From: Thioalkalivibrio paradoxus
Lineage (GTDB): Bacteria > Pseudomonadota > Gammaproteobacteria > Ectothiorhodospirales > Ectothiorhodospiraceae
Direction: 5' to 3'
Length of the DNA: 64,000 nucleotides
NCBI GenBank assembly: GCA_011390565.1
Contig: JAABSC010000001.1
Coordinates: forward strand, 496,001-560,000
Part shown: one piece after another, positions 25,667-36,612 of the stretch
How positions within the stretch are numbered: the stretch's first letter is position 1
Layout: every line of letters begins with the position of its first letter
Position numbers and translations under genes: made by a program
Notes under the pieces: model-generated
The model's input: only the letters and a program-made list of their open reading frames with translations
The model's database searches: none
Told to the model about the DNA's origin: nothing

Positions 25667-26263
25667 TCAGCTGTCGGGCGGCGTTGGCTCCAGATCCCCC
25701 GGTCGATTCAGGTTGATGAAGGCCCCGGGTTGGTCCGAGAAGTCGACGATGACGTGGCGTCGCGAGCGGAACCAGGCACCCGCGGCCCGTGGGCCGTTCT
25801 CCAGGTCGCGCAACAGATCGTCGGCGAGTGAAGTGCGCAGCAATGCGAAAAGGGGCTGCAGACGCTGGCCATCGTGGGCCAGCGCTACGTCGGCATTGCT
25901 CTCCCGCAATTCCCGCCCCAGGCGCACGGCAAGATCCAGCGGTGCCTGCGGTGCGTCCACGGGCACGCACAGCAGGTCGTGACCCTGGCTCCAGAGCAGC
26001 CCCTCGGCCACGCCCGCCAGGGGACCGCGGAAATCGGGGTGCCGATCGACCAACAGGGGAAACCCCAGTCTCCGATAATGGTCCATGGAGGAGTGGGCAC
26101 TGATGGCGAGCGCTTGCACCTGGGACTGAAGCCGCTCCACGGCGTGCAGGATCAGGGGCTTCCCGCGCCAGGGGATCCAGCCCTTGTTCCGTCCTCCCAT
26201 GCGGCGGCCCTGGCCTCCCGCCAGGATCAGCCCGTTGGGGCGGGCCGCCTGGGAATCATCCAC
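25667..26263 (-). CDS. mobA: Molybdenum cofactor guanylyltransferase
   Basis: MobA transfers GMP to molybdenum-molybdopterin, giving the MGD cofactor used by DMSO-reductase-type enzymes such as nitrate reductase and formate dehydrogenase. The 198-residue protein has the nucleotidyltransferase motif LILAGGQGRRMGGRNKGW near the N-terminus, GPLAGVAEGLLW, and the metal-binding Asp in LLCVPVDAPQAPLDL. INLNRPGDL is the typical C-terminal motif. The start is a GTG (26261-26263). Only 32 bp separate it from the divergent nfeD gene, so their promoters must overlap each other or the coding sequences. Confidence 0.94.
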   Translation of the reverse strand: MDDSQAARPNGLILAGGQGRRMGGRNKGWIPWRGKPLILHAVERLQSQVQALAISAHSSMDHYRRLGFPLLVDRHPDFRGPLAGVAEGLLWSQGHDLLCVPVDAPQAPLDLAVRLGRELRESNADVALAHDGQRLQPLFALLRTSLADDLLRDLENGPRAAGAWFRSRRHVIVDFSDQPGAFINLNRPGDLEPTPPDS

Positions 26264-26295
26264 GGAATCGCCCGGAAGGAGTTAGGATAGGAATC

Positions 26296-27774
26296 ATGCG
26301 TCGGCATTCGATGAAATTTTTGGCTCGGTGGACACTCTGGCTGACCTGCCTTCTGGTGGCCGGCGGCGTTTTTCTGGGCGCCTCGGCGGAGGACAACCGC
26401 AAGACCGTGCTCCTGCTGAATGTGGCCGACGCCATTGGCCCCGCGACCGGAGACTACATCATACGCGGCATCCGGCGCGCCGAGCGCGAAGGAGCCGAGC
26501 TGGTGATTCTGAAGCTCGATACACCGGGGGGGCTCGACTCCTCGATGCGCGATATCGTCAAGACCGTGCTGGCTTCGGAAGTGCCGGTGGCGACCTACGT
26601 GCACCCGGCAGGTGCGCGCGCCGCAAGTGCCGGAACCTACATGCTGTACGGATCCCACGTGGCGGCGATGACTTCCTCGACCAACCTGGGTTCGGCGACG
26701 CCGGTGCAGATGGGCGGTGGCGGACTGCCGGGCCTCGAAGACCTGGGCGACCCGCCCGCGCGCGAAGACAGGGACGCATCGGACCGGGAAGCTGAGGAGG
26801 CCACAGCGGCCGGCGACGCGGAGGGTGCCGATGCCCAGAGTTCCGAAGAGGCGAAGGAGGATGCGCCCCGGCGAGGCGAAAGCGCAATGGAGCGCAAGGT
26901 TCTGGAAGATGCCGTGGCGTTCATCCGCGGCCTGGCGGAGCGGTTCGACCGCAATGCGGACTGGGCCGAACTCGCGGTGCGCGAAGGGGTGAGTCTGACC
27001 GCACGCGACGCACTCGAGCAGAACGTGATCGATTTCGTCGCCGAGGATGTCGATGACCTGCTCGCCCAGCTCGACGGGCACATCGTGCGCATGCCGTGGG
27101 GGGCGAAGGTTCTGGAGACGTCGAATATCGAACAGATCGTGGTCGATCCCGACTGGCGCACGAATCTCCTCGCGGTGATCACGAGCCCGAACATCGCGTA
27201 CATCCTGATGCTGATCGGCATTTACGGAATCATTTTCGAACTCTCCAACCCCGGTTCGATCTACCCAGGTGTGATCGGTGCGATTTCGCTGGTGCTGGCG
27301 TTCTACGCACTGCAGGTCATGCCGGTGAATTACGCCGGCCTTGCGCTGATCATTCTGGGCCTCGCGTTCATGGTGGGTGAGGCTTTCCTGCCGAGTTTCG
27401 GCATACTCGGCATCGGTGGCATCATCGCCTTCATTACGGGTTCCATCATTCTCTGGGACGATCCAAACTTGAATATTTCACTGCCTCTGGTCATCGGAAC
27501 CGCCCTGGTCGTCGCGGTGTTCACGATATGGGTGCTCGGGCGGCTGTTCCGGCTGCGGAAGGTCAAGCCGACCATCGGCGATGAGGAAATGATCGGTATG
27601 ATCGGCGAGGCCCGTGAGGATTTCGATCTCACCGGGCGCGTCTACGTGCACAGCGAGCTCTGGAACGCGGAGACCACGGCTCCGGTCCGGTTCGGTCAAC
27701 GGATTCGCGTGACGGCCCTGGACGGGCTGCTGCTCCGTGTTGAGCCGGTGGACGACGCGAACACCGCTTCCTGA
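26296..27774 (+). CDS. NfeD-type membrane serine protease (ClpP-class, long form)
   Basis: The 492-residue protein has a signal sequence ([21 protein letters not shown]), then a ClpP-fold protease domain with [17 protein letters not shown] and the nucleophile Ser111 in [12 protein letters not shown] lysine in [16 protein letters not shown] is the likely base. Several TM segments follow at about residues 295-415, and a soluble OB-fold domain ends the protein. Between residues about 145 and 205 there is a strongly acidic, Ala/Glu/Asp-rich insert. Long NfeD proteins are thought to cleave stomatin-like partners, and a slipin gene follows 67 bp downstream. ATG 26296 has an AGGATAGGAA ribosome site. 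Confidence 0.9.
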   Translation: MRRHSMKFLARWTLWLTCLLVAGGVFLGASAEDNRKTVLLLNVADAIGPATGDYIIRGIRRAEREGAELVILKLDTPGGLDSSMRDIVKTVLASEVPVATYVHPAGARAASAGTYMLYGSHVAAMTSSTNLGSATPVQMGGGGLPGLEDLGDPPAREDRDASDREAEEATAAGDAEGADAQSSEEAKEDAPRRGESAMERKVLEDAVAFIRGLAERFDRNADWAELAVREGVSLTARDALEQNVIDFVAEDVDDLLAQLDGHIVRMPWGAKVLETSNIEQIVVDPDWRTNLLAVITSPNIAYILMLIGIYGIIFELSNPGSIYPGVIGAISLVLAFYALQVMPVNYAGLALIILGLAFMVGEAFLPSFGILGIGGIIAFITGSIILWDDPNLNISLPLVIGTALVVAVFTIWVLGRLFRLRKVKPTIGDEEMIGMIGEAREDFDLTGRVYVHSELWNAETTAPVRFGQRIRVTALDGLLLRVEPVDDANTAS

Positions 27775-27841
27775 AGTTTTCTTCGAGTCCCGGAACCGAT
27801 CGTCCGAGTCTCGAACCATTCAGATCGAAGGAGAAGATGTA

Positions 27842-28612
27842 ATGACTGGTGCCTATCTCTTCCCGTTGGTGATCGTCGTCGCGTTGATCGCGATGTCGAT
27901 CAAGGTGCTGCGCGAGTACGAGCGCGGCGTGGTCTTCTTCCTCGGGCGTTTTCAGGCCGTGAAGGGGCCGGGTCTGATCATCATCATCCCGGGCATCCAG
28001 CAGATGGTGAAGGTGGACCTGCGCATCATCACGCTGGACGTACCCAGCCAGGACGTGATTTCCCAGGATAACGTCACCGTGCGGGTGAACGCGGTGCTCT
28101 ACTTCCGGGTCGTCGATTCCGCGAAGTCCGTGATCCAGGTCGAGGACTACTTCGCCGCCACCAGCCAGCTCGCTCAAACGACCCTGCGGTCGGTGCTCGG
28201 CAAGCACGACCTCGACGAAATGCTGTCCGAGCGCGACAAGCTGAACATCGACATCCAGGGAATCCTGGACTCCCAGACGGACGCTTGGGGGATCAAGGTC
28301 ACGAATGTCGAAATCAAGCACGTCGACCTGAACGAGTCGATGATACGGGCCATCGCCCGCCAGGCCGAGGCCGAGCGCGAGCGGCGTGCAAAGGTGATCC
28401 ACGCCGAGGGCGAACTGCAGGCGGCGGAAAAGCTGGTGCAGGCCGCGGAGATCATCGGGACGGCGCCAGCCGCGTTGCAGCTGCGTTATCTGCAGACCAT
28501 GGCGGATATGTCGAACAGCAGCCAGGCGAACACGATCTTCTTCCCGCTTCCGCTCGAGCTGACCAAGATCTTCAACGCGCTGTCCGGCAGTGCGGGCGGC
28601 AAGTCCAGCTGA
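27842..28612 (+). CDS. Slipin (stomatin/prohibitin-like SPFH protein)
   Basis: The 256-residue product has one N-terminal hydrophobic anchor ([16 protein letters not shown]). The SPFH domain contains [27 protein letters not shown] and [20 protein letters not shown], and a coiled-coil region rich in Ala and Glu follows ([20 protein letters not shown]). The C-terminal hydrophobic segment [11 protein letters not shown] is the kind of site cut by NfeD-type proteases in studied archaeal pairs. ATG 27842 follows AAGGAGAA. It sits directly after the long NfeD gene, the classic protease-slipin pairing linked to membrane quality control. Its end overlaps the xerD start by 23 bp. Confidence 0.92.
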   Translation: MTGAYLFPLVIVVALIAMSIKVLREYERGVVFFLGRFQAVKGPGLIIIIPGIQQMVKVDLRIITLDVPSQDVISQDNVTVRVNAVLYFRVVDSAKSVIQVEDYFAATSQLAQTTLRSVLGKHDLDEMLSERDKLNIDIQGILDSQTDAWGIKVTNVEIKHVDLNESMIRAIARQAEAERERRAKVIHAEGELQAAEKLVQAAEIIGTAPAALQLRYLQTMADMSNSSQANTIFFPLPLELTKIFNALSGSAGGKSS

Positions 28613-29540
28613 GGCGTCCCGTAAACCGCTGTCGGACGGGAAGGAAGAAGCGCCGAACCCGCTCCTGCAGCGGTTTCTGGATGAACTCTGGGCCGTCGAG
28701 GGTCTCGCTTCGCTGACCCTCGAATCCTACCGGCGGGACCTTGCGGCGCTGGAGCGCTGGCTGCGCCCGCGCGGCGTTGCTCTGGAAGAGGCCGGGCGCG
28801 CCGACCTGCTCGAATTCCTCGGCGCACGGATGCAGTCGGGCTATCGACCGAAGTCCGTTGCACGTGCCCTTTCCAGCCTGCGCCGCTTTTTCCGTTTTCT
28901 GGTGGCCGATGGTCTGCGGGGCGACGATCCGACGGCCCGCATCGATTCGCCCCGGATCGGGCGGCCGCTGCCGGGAAGCCTCTCGGAAGCCCAGGTGGAG
29001 TCGTTGCTCGAGGCCCCCGACACCGCCTTGCCTGTGGGGCTGCGCGACCGGGCGATGCTGGAACTCCTCTATGCCACGGGTCTGCGCGTGTCAGAACTCG
29101 TGGCGCTCGAGCAATCCCAGGTCAATCCCCGGCAGGGCGTACTGAGAATCACCGGAAAGGGCGCACGCGAGCGCCTCGTGCCCCTCGGGGAAGTCGCCGC
29201 CGACTGGCTCCGGTTGTACCTTGAGCAGGCGCGACCGGTGCTGATGGAGCATCGGGTCGCGTCCGAGGCGGTGTTCGTGACCCGTCGCGGCGCCGGCATG
29301 ACCCGGCAGGCGTTCTGGTACCGGATCAAGCAGTATGCAGCGAGCGCCGGAATTTCCGTCGCGCTCTCGCCGCACACGCTTCGGCACGCGTTCGCCACCC
29401 ACCTTCTGGACCACGGTGCCGACCTTCGCGTGGTGCAGATGCTGCTGGGACACAGCAGCCTGTCGACTACCCAGATCTACACCCACGTGGCCCGGGCTCG
29501 GTTGCAGGCGTTGCATGCGAGCCATCATCCCAGGGGATGA
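28590..29540 (+). CDS. xerD: Site-specific tyrosine recombinase XerD
   Basis: XerD, with XerC, resolves chromosome dimers at dif before cell division. All catalytic residues are present: Arg166 in [12 protein letters not shown], Lys190 in [11 protein letters not shown], His262 and Arg265 in [12 protein letters not shown], His288 in [10 protein letters not shown] and Tyr297 in TQIYTHVA. The N-terminal core-binding domain spans residues about 22-115. At 316 residues it is about 18 longer than E. coli XerD. The only usual in-frame start found is the GTG at 28590, inside the slipin gene. The next gene is dsbC, the order xerD-dsbC being conserved in gammaproteobacteria, which favours XerD over XerC. 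Confidence 0.92.
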   Translation: MRAASPAEASRKPLSDGKEEAPNPLLQRFLDELWAVEGLASLTLESYRRDLAALERWLRPRGVALEEAGRADLLEFLGARMQSGYRPKSVARALSSLRRFFRFLVADGLRGDDPTARIDSPRIGRPLPGSLSEAQVESLLEAPDTALPVGLRDRAMLELLYATGLRVSELVALEQSQVNPRQGVLRITGKGARERLVPLGEVAADWLRLYLEQARPVLMEHRVASEAVFVTRRGAGMTRQAFWYRIKQYAASAGISVALSPHTLRHAFATHLLDHGADLRVVQMLLGHSSLSTTQIYTHVARARLQALHASHHPRG

Positions 29541-29635
29541 TCCCTATGAACCGCTCGCCGCGTCCGCGGGTCGAAGGCGGGCGGGGCGGTGATACACTGC
29601 CCACCCATTCCAATCCACCAGCTGACGAGACCATC

Positions 29636-30340
29636 ATGCGCCTGCCCCCAAAAATCCTGATTCTGCTGCTGGCGTTTCTTGCCGCGGCTCCGCTGTCCGC
29701 CAACGAGGCGATCGAAAAACGCATGGCCGAGGTCGTACCCGGCCTCAGCCCGGACTCGATCCGTGCCATGGAGATGAACGGGGTATTCGAGGTGCGTTAC
29801 GGCACCGACATCTTCTACGTTTCGGAAGACGCCCGGTTTCTGCTTCAGGGCAGCCTGATCGACCTCGAGGCGCGTGAGAACCTGACTGAAGAGACTCGGC
29901 GCGGCGTCCGTTCGGAAATCTTTGCGGGCATCCCGGATTCGCAACTCACGGTCTATAGTCCCGATGGCGAAGTCCGGCACACCGTCAACGTGTTCACCGA
30001 CCCCAACTGTCCCTTCTGCCGGCGGCAGCACGAAGAGATGACAGCCTATCTGGATGCCGGCGTGGAAGTGCGCTATTTCATGTTTCCGGTACTGGGCCGC
30101 GAGTCGCCGGCGGTGATGAACAACATCTGGTGCGCGGACAGCCGCACCGACGCCATGGACCGGGCCAAGTCCGGTCTTCCCGTGGCGCAGGGGGACTGCT
30201 CCACGCCGCTGGAGGAGCACCTTGCGCTGGGCCGCGAGCTGGGAATCAACGGCACACCGGCGACGGTGACCGCCAACGGTCAGCTCATCAGCGGGTACCG
30301 CCCCGTTGTGGAAATGCTGCAGCTGCTGGAAGCCGAGTAG
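29636..30340 (+). CDS. dsbC: Thiol:disulfide interchange protein DsbC
   Basis: DsbC is the periplasmic disulfide isomerase that reshuffles wrong disulfides. The 234-residue precursor has a signal peptide (KILILLLAFLAAAPLSA), an N-terminal dimerisation domain to about residue 80, and a thioredoxin-fold catalytic domain with Cys125-Pro-Phe-Cys128 and the cis-proline loop GTPATVTANG. A second conserved cysteine pair (NNIWCADS and GDCSTP) is also present. ATG 29636 was chosen because upstream codons would place the signal peptide internally. It lies 95 bp after xerD. Confidence 0.94.
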   Translation: MRLPPKILILLLAFLAAAPLSANEAIEKRMAEVVPGLSPDSIRAMEMNGVFEVRYGTDIFYVSEDARFLLQGSLIDLEARENLTEETRRGVRSEIFAGIPDSQLTVYSPDGEVRHTVNVFTDPNCPFCRRQHEEMTAYLDAGVEVRYFMFPVLGRESPAVMNNIWCADSRTDAMDRAKSGLPVAQGDCSTPLEEHLALGRELGINGTPATVTANGQLISGYRPVVEMLQLLEAE

Positions 30341-30405
30341 ACAGGATCATCTGCGGATGAGAGTGGGTCCGGCCCGGCAATCCCCGCAGTTGCGGGAATT
30401 GCACT

Positions 30406-31269
30406 TCAGTAGAGCATGGACACCATCTTCCTTCGATACTGGTTGACGAGCTCGTGTCGGGGTCCCAGGACCTCGAATGCGGCGAGCAGGCCCTTCTGTC
30501 CGGCGTTGTCGTTGTAGGCGCGGTGGCGCTGCATCAGTTTCAGGTAAAGCTCCATGGCCTCCTGGCTGCGACCCGCGACCATGTACGCGGCGGCCAGGCG
30601 TTCCATTGCAACAGGATCATCCGCGTCTTCCCGCACCACCCGCTCCAGGGCGCCGAGGTCGTCGTGGGCGCTGGTCTTCGCAAATACCAGGCGGGCACGC
30701 AACTGTTTCACCGCCTCCTGTTCGTGCACATCCATCGGAAGCAGATTCAACTGGTGCTCGGCCCCCTCGGCATCACCCGCCTGCAATAGCGCCCGGGCCA
30801 GGTCGATCTTGAGCACGTGATGCTCCGGGTCGCTGGCCACAGCAGCCTGAAGGTCGTCCACAGCGCCGGCGCTGTCGCCGGCTTCCAGTTTTTCCAGGGC
30901 CTGCTTGCGAATCTGGTCCGAGGCCCGTTCGACGTATCGGTCGAGGATGGCCCGGATGGCCGATTCGGGCTGCACGCCCATGAACTGATCCACGGGCTTG
31001 CCATCGCGGAAACACATCACGGTGGGCAGGCTGCGCACCCCGAACTGGCTGGCCAGCCCCTGCTGCTCGTCGCTGTTCACCTTGGCGAGCCGGAACTTGC
31101 CGGCATATTCATCGACCAGTTTGGCCAGCACCGGCATCAGCATCTTGCAGGGACCGCACCAATCGGCCCAGAAATCGACCAGTACGGGCCGTCTGAAGGA
31201 TTCCTCGATGACCGCGCTGTCGAAGTCGCCGGCGGTGACGTCCATGAGATCGTGGGTGGCTTGTACCAT
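30406..31269 (-). CDS. cnoX: Thioredoxin-TPR co-chaperone CnoX (YbbN)
   Basis: The 287-residue protein has an N-terminal thioredoxin domain with LVDFWADWCGPCKMLMP (Cys38 and Cys41) and cis-proline in VRSLPTVMCF, followed by a TPR-like C-terminal half (repeated ALLQAGDAEGAE, AAAYMVAGRSQEA patterns). This is the YbbN/CnoX architecture (284 residues in E. coli), a chaperedoxin that protects proteins under oxidative bleach stress. Here both CxxC cysteines are kept, whereas E. coli CnoX lacks the full active pair. The start MVQATHDLMDV at 31269 avoids a longer frame with no thioredoxin similarity. It is convergent with dsbC. Confidence 0.92.
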   Translation of the reverse strand: MVQATHDLMDVTAGDFDSAVIEESFRRPVLVDFWADWCGPCKMLMPVLAKLVDEYAGKFRLAKVNSDEQQGLASQFGVRSLPTVMCFRDGKPVDQFMGVQPESAIRAILDRYVERASDQIRKQALEKLEAGDSAGAVDDLQAAVASDPEHHVLKIDLARALLQAGDAEGAEHQLNLLPMDVHEQEAVKQLRARLVFAKTSAHDDLGALERVVREDADDPVAMERLAAAYMVAGRSQEAMELYLKLMQRHRAYNDNAGQKGLLAAFEVLGPRHELVNQYRRKMVSMLY

Positions 31270-31354
31270 GTAGGGCTCCGGAATCCGTTGAGTTCGTGCG
31301 TTGCATTGTCGGGCCGTTCCCGGGGATTTCAAGCATGCCGGGTGCGGCCGCTAA

Positions 31355-33298
<1,944 letters not shown>

Positions 33299-33326
33299 AC
33301 CGGGAAAAAGCCGTGCCCCCGTGAGC

Positions 33327-33422
33327 ACGCGCCAGACCCGGTCGCGGGACGCCGCAAGTACCTCCATGTAGGCTTGACGGCAGCATCCGTGCTGCCGACA
33401 CCCGCGACCGGGTCCGGCGCGT
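33327..33422. repeat. Extragenic palindromic element between parE and queG
   Basis: A 96-bp element sits between two convergent genes. Its outer arms of 22 bp (33327-33348 and 33401-33422) are inverted copies with a single mismatch. Inside lie GTACCTCCATGTAGGC (33358-33373) and a perfect inner hairpin, GGCAGCA and TGCTGCC around TCCG (33379-33396). This resembles the 'TACxTCCxTGTAGGC' extragenic palindromes found in many copies in other gammaproteobacteria (recalled, not searched). No gene fits in the space. It may end transcription from both sides. Confidence 0.7.
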
Positions 33423-33469
33423 GTTCAAGTTCCAGATCGCCGCAGCGGCTTCTGCACATGGGGTGGGCG

Positions 33470-34573
33470 TCAGGCACTTGCCACTGGTGTCGCCCCGTTG
33501 CGGAGTCGGTGCAATGCCCATGCGACGTGTTCGCGGACCAGGGCGGAGGGGTGCTGCGTGCGCCGTTCGAGGGCGGCGATCGCGCCGGGTGTCGGCGGTC
33601 CGTTGCCCAGGGCCACCGCGATGTTTCTCAGCCAGCGCTCGTGACCGATGCGGCGGATCGCCATCCCGGCCGTGCGCTCCAGGAATTCCGGTTCGTCCCA
33701 TGCGAACAGTGCGAGCAGCGAAGCGGCATCGAGGCCGTGTCGGGCGACGAAGTCGGGCTCCGCGCTGACTTCGGCGAAGCGATTCCAGGGGCAGACCAAC
33801 TGGCAGTCGTCGCAGCCGTAGATCCGGTTCCCGAGCAGCGGTCGCAATTCCTCTGGTATGGGTCCGCGGAGTTCAATGGTCAGGTACGAGATGCACCGCC
33901 TTGCGTCGAGATCGTAGGGTCCGCGGAAAGCCCCCGTCGGGCAGATGTCGAGGCAGGCGCTGCATTGGCCGCAATGGGCACCGACGGGTGCATCGATCGG
34001 CAGGGGCAGGTCGGTGAACAGCTCTCCGAGAAAGAACCAGGAGCCCGCGTCACGCGACAGCAGGTTGGTATGCTTGCCGATCCAGCCGACGCCGGCCTGT
34101 TCGGCGAGGGCTTTTTCCAGCACCGGGGCACTGTCGGTGAAAGCGCGATACCCGAACGCGCCGACTTCCGCCTCGATGCGATCCGCAAGTTTCTGGATCC
34201 GCCGGCGCAGCAGCTTGTGATAGTCCCGCCCCAGCGCGTACCTTGAGACGTAGCCGAGCGAGGCGTCGGCAAGGATGGCCTCGGGAGCCGCGGTGGCCGG
34301 TGGCAGGTAATCCATGCGCAGGCTGACGATGCGCTGGACGCCGGGAAGCAGGCGGGCCGGTTCGCGGCGCAGTTCGGCCCGATCCGCCAGCCAGCCCATG
34401 TCCCCGTGCGAGCCCTTGTCGAGCCAGGCGTCCAGTCGCTCGGCGTGATCGCCGACGGAAGCGGGGCTGATGCCGACGGCCTGGAAGCCGAGTTCGCGGC
34501 CCCAGCGGCGGATCTGCCCGGCGAGTTCCTGGCATTGGCTTGGAGTGAGGGTTTCCGGCACGATCGATTCCAC
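33470..34573 (-). CDS. queG: Epoxyqueuosine reductase
   Basis: QueG reduces epoxyqueuosine to queuosine in the wobble position of tRNAs for Asp, Asn, His and Tyr. It uses a cobalamin and two 4Fe-4S clusters. The 367-residue protein has both ferredoxin-type motifs, CGQCSACLDICPTGA and the second CDDCQLVCPWN. Further features are the N-terminal LGFQAVGIS and GHGDMGWL-like segment, and the DSAPVLEKALAEQAGVGWIGKHTNLL active-site region with its conserved Asp and Lys. Start is GTG 34573. It is divergent from nnr, 23 bp apart, whereas in E. coli the two genes are also divergent neighbours. Confidence 0.94.
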   Translation of the reverse strand: MESIVPETLTPSQCQELAGQIRRWGRELGFQAVGISPASVGDHAERLDAWLDKGSHGDMGWLADRAELRREPARLLPGVQRIVSLRMDYLPPATAAPEAILADASLGYVSRYALGRDYHKLLRRRIQKLADRIEAEVGAFGYRAFTDSAPVLEKALAEQAGVGWIGKHTNLLSRDAGSWFFLGELFTDLPLPIDAPVGAHCGQCSACLDICPTGAFRGPYDLDARRCISYLTIELRGPIPEELRPLLGNRIYGCDDCQLVCPWNRFAEVSAEPDFVARHGLDAASLLALFAWDEPEFLERTAGMAIRRIGHERWLRNIAVALGNGPPTPGAIAALERRTQHPSALVREHVAWALHRLRNGATPVASA

Positions 34574-34596
34574 GCCCTTTCGGAGTAGCGTATACC

Positions 34597-36108
34597 GTGA
34601 ATGATCACCCGATGACGGGGAGCATTGCCAACCGCCTGTATGGCGAAAAGGGCATGCGCGAACTCGACCGCCGTGCGCTCGCGCAACCGGGGATGGCGGA
34701 CGGACAGTTGATGGATCGAGCGGGGGCGGCCTTGCTGCAGGCGCTCCGGCAGCGCTTCCCCGATGCCCGGCGGCTGGGCGTACTGTGCGGCCCCGGGAAC
34801 AATGGAGGCGACGGCTTCGTGCTGGCGCGGCTCGCGAAGCAGGCGGGCTGGAATGTCGTATTGCACGCGGGCACTGACGGACCCCGGCCCGGCACGGACG
34901 GCGAGCGTGCGCGCAGGGCCTGGGCTAGCAGCGGGGAGGCGATCCATTCGCTGGAGGCCTTCAAGCCGGAAGCGGCCGACGTGTGGGCGGACTGCCTGTT
35001 CGGCATCGGTCTCGCGCGTCCGATTGATGCAGCCGTCGCGTCCCTGATCGAATGCTTGAACCGTTCCGGTCTGCCGGTCCTGGCCGCGGATGTGCCCTCG
35101 GGCATTGCCGCGGATACCGGCCGCGTGCTCGGCACCGCAGTGAGGGCGCGAGTCACGGTCACGATGCTTGCGGACAAGCTGGGCCTGCATACCGGTGCGG
35201 GCGTGGACCACGCAGGCGACGTACAGGTCGCGGATCTGGGTCTTCCCGACGAGCTGCACCGGGGCGTGCCGTTCCTGGCCGACCGAGTCTCGCCGGGGGC
35301 GCTTCTCCATCTCCTGCCGAAGCGTCGTCAGGGAGCGCACAAGGGGGATTGCGGACATGTTCTGATCGTGGGCGGTGCGCCTGGGTATTCGGGCGCGGCG
35401 CGCCTTGCCGCGACAGCCGCGCTACGGGCCGGTGCCGGGAGGGTCACGCTGGTGACGCACCCCGAGCACGCCGCATGGGCCAACCTCGGACGGCCTGAAC
35501 TCATGGTGCAGCCGGCGTCGAGCGCATCGGAACTGCTCCCGCTTCTCGAGCGCGCAGACGTGGTGGCGATCGGGCCGGGGCTGGGACAGGGCGCATGGGG
35601 GCGTGCCCTGTGGCTCGCGACCGCGGACTGGGACGGTCCGGTCGTGGTCGATGCCGATGCGCTGAATCTCCTGGCCCAGGCTCCTCGGCGTTGTGATACG
35701 TGGGTGCTGACGCCGCATCCCGGCGAGGCCTCGCGGCTTCTGGGGGAAGACACTGCCGGGATCAACGCCGATCGCCTGGGCGCAGTACGTGCGCTGGTGA
35801 CGCGGTTCGGCGGCGTGGCCCTGCTCAAGGGGGCGGGTACGCTCGTGGCCTCGTCGCCGGAAGCACCGGCTGTCTGCGTGACGGGTGGGCATCCTGGCAT
35901 GGCCACCGCCGGCATGGGCGATGTGCTCACCGGAATCATCGCCGCCCTGCTGGGTCAGGGGCTTGCGCCCCACGCGGCGGCCGTTGCCGGAGCGACCTGG
36001 CACGTGGGTGCTGCATGCTGCGCGGCTGCGCGGCTCGGTGCCCAGCCGGGCATGCTCGCCGGAGATGTCGTCGAGGCCCTTCCGGCCACCGTGGGAGGCT
36101 GCCCGTGA
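34597..36108 (+). CDS. nnr: Bifunctional NAD(P)H-hydrate epimerase/dehydratase
   Basis: This enzyme repairs damaged NADH and NADPH hydrates. The N-terminal epimerase domain (residues 1-215) carries GPGNNGGDGFVLAR and DVPSGIAADTG. The C-terminal ADP-dependent dehydratase (residues 225-500) has AHKGDCGHVLIVGG, GPGLGQGAW, LTPHPGEASRLLG and the GHPGMATAGMGDVLTGI nucleotide loop. The 503-residue fusion is standard for bacteria. GTG 34597 is the annotated start; ATG 34612 (MTGSIANRLYG) is a possible alternative. Its TGA overlaps the GTG start of tsaE, so translation is coupled. Confidence 0.95.
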   Translation: MNDHPMTGSIANRLYGEKGMRELDRRALAQPGMADGQLMDRAGAALLQALRQRFPDARRLGVLCGPGNNGGDGFVLARLAKQAGWNVVLHAGTDGPRPGTDGERARRAWASSGEAIHSLEAFKPEAADVWADCLFGIGLARPIDAAVASLIECLNRSGLPVLAADVPSGIAADTGRVLGTAVRARVTVTMLADKLGLHTGAGVDHAGDVQVADLGLPDELHRGVPFLADRVSPGALLHLLPKRRQGAHKGDCGHVLIVGGAPGYSGAARLAATAALRAGAGRVTLVTHPEHAAWANLGRPELMVQPASSASELLPLLERADVVAIGPGLGQGAWGRALWLATADWDGPVVVDADALNLLAQAPRRCDTWVLTPHPGEASRLLGEDTAGINADRLGAVRALVTRFGGVALLKGAGTLVASSPEAPAVCVTGGHPGMATAGMGDVLTGIIAALLGQGLAPHAAAVAGATWHVGAACCAAARLGAQPGMLAGDVVEALPATVGGCP

Positions 36109-36569
36109 ACGTTCGGGACATTTTCCTCGCTGATGCCGCTGCGACTGAACGAGCCGGGGCGGCACTGGCAGGCTGCGCCGGGCTTCGGGAGCTGCGTCAC
36201 CTGCATCTCCACGGGGATCTGGGCGCCGGCAAGACCACGCTGGTGCGTGGCCTGCTGCGCGCGCTGGGGCATCAGGGGACTGTTCGCAGTCCGACCTACA
36301 CCCTCTTGGAACCCTACGAGTTCCCCGGGTTCACGGTACTGCACTTCGACCTGTACCGGGTCGCGGACCCCGATGAACTCGAGTACCTGGGTGTACGGGA
36401 GCAGAGCGGTGAGGGCAGCCTGTGGCTCGTCGAGTGGCCGGACCGTGGCGCCGGGTGGTTGCCTGCGCCTGATCTTGTCGCAACCCTTGTGCCGGACGGC
36501 GACGGTCGCCGTCTGCGTTTGACCGGGCCCCGCGCCGAGACGATTTCGCGGGAGATGATGGACTTGTGA
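36105..36569 (+). CDS. tsaE: tRNA threonylcarbamoyladenosine biosynthesis ATPase TsaE
   Basis: TsaE is the ATPase partner of TsaB and TsaD in making t6A37 on ANN-decoding tRNAs. The 154-residue product (153 in E. coli) has the P-loop HGDLGAGKTTLVRGLL, SPTYTLLEPYEFPG, HFDLYRVADPDELEYLG and LVEWPDRGAGWLP, all typical. It starts at GTG 36105, overlapping the nnr stop codon by 3 bases. The next gene is the amidase, as in the E. coli amiB-mutL cluster. Confidence 0.95.
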   Translation: MNVRDIFLADAAATERAGAALAGCAGLRELRHLHLHGDLGAGKTTLVRGLLRALGHQGTVRSPTYTLLEPYEFPGFTVLHFDLYRVADPDELEYLGVREQSGEGSLWLVEWPDRGAGWLPAPDLVATLVPDGDGRRLRLTGPRAETISREMMDL

Positions 36570-36612
36570 CGATGGAATCAAAGAGACTGGTATCCTTCTA
36601 AAAAGAAAGAAA

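Noticed and set aside
24987..25970. Upstream extension of the moeA frame
   Set aside because: It passes through mobB and part of mobA in another frame; moeA similarity begins at 24986.
26264..26295. Possible Moco riboswitch ahead of mobA
   Set aside because: The divergent spacer is only 32 bp, too short for a Moco-type riboswitch, and no such fold is seen.
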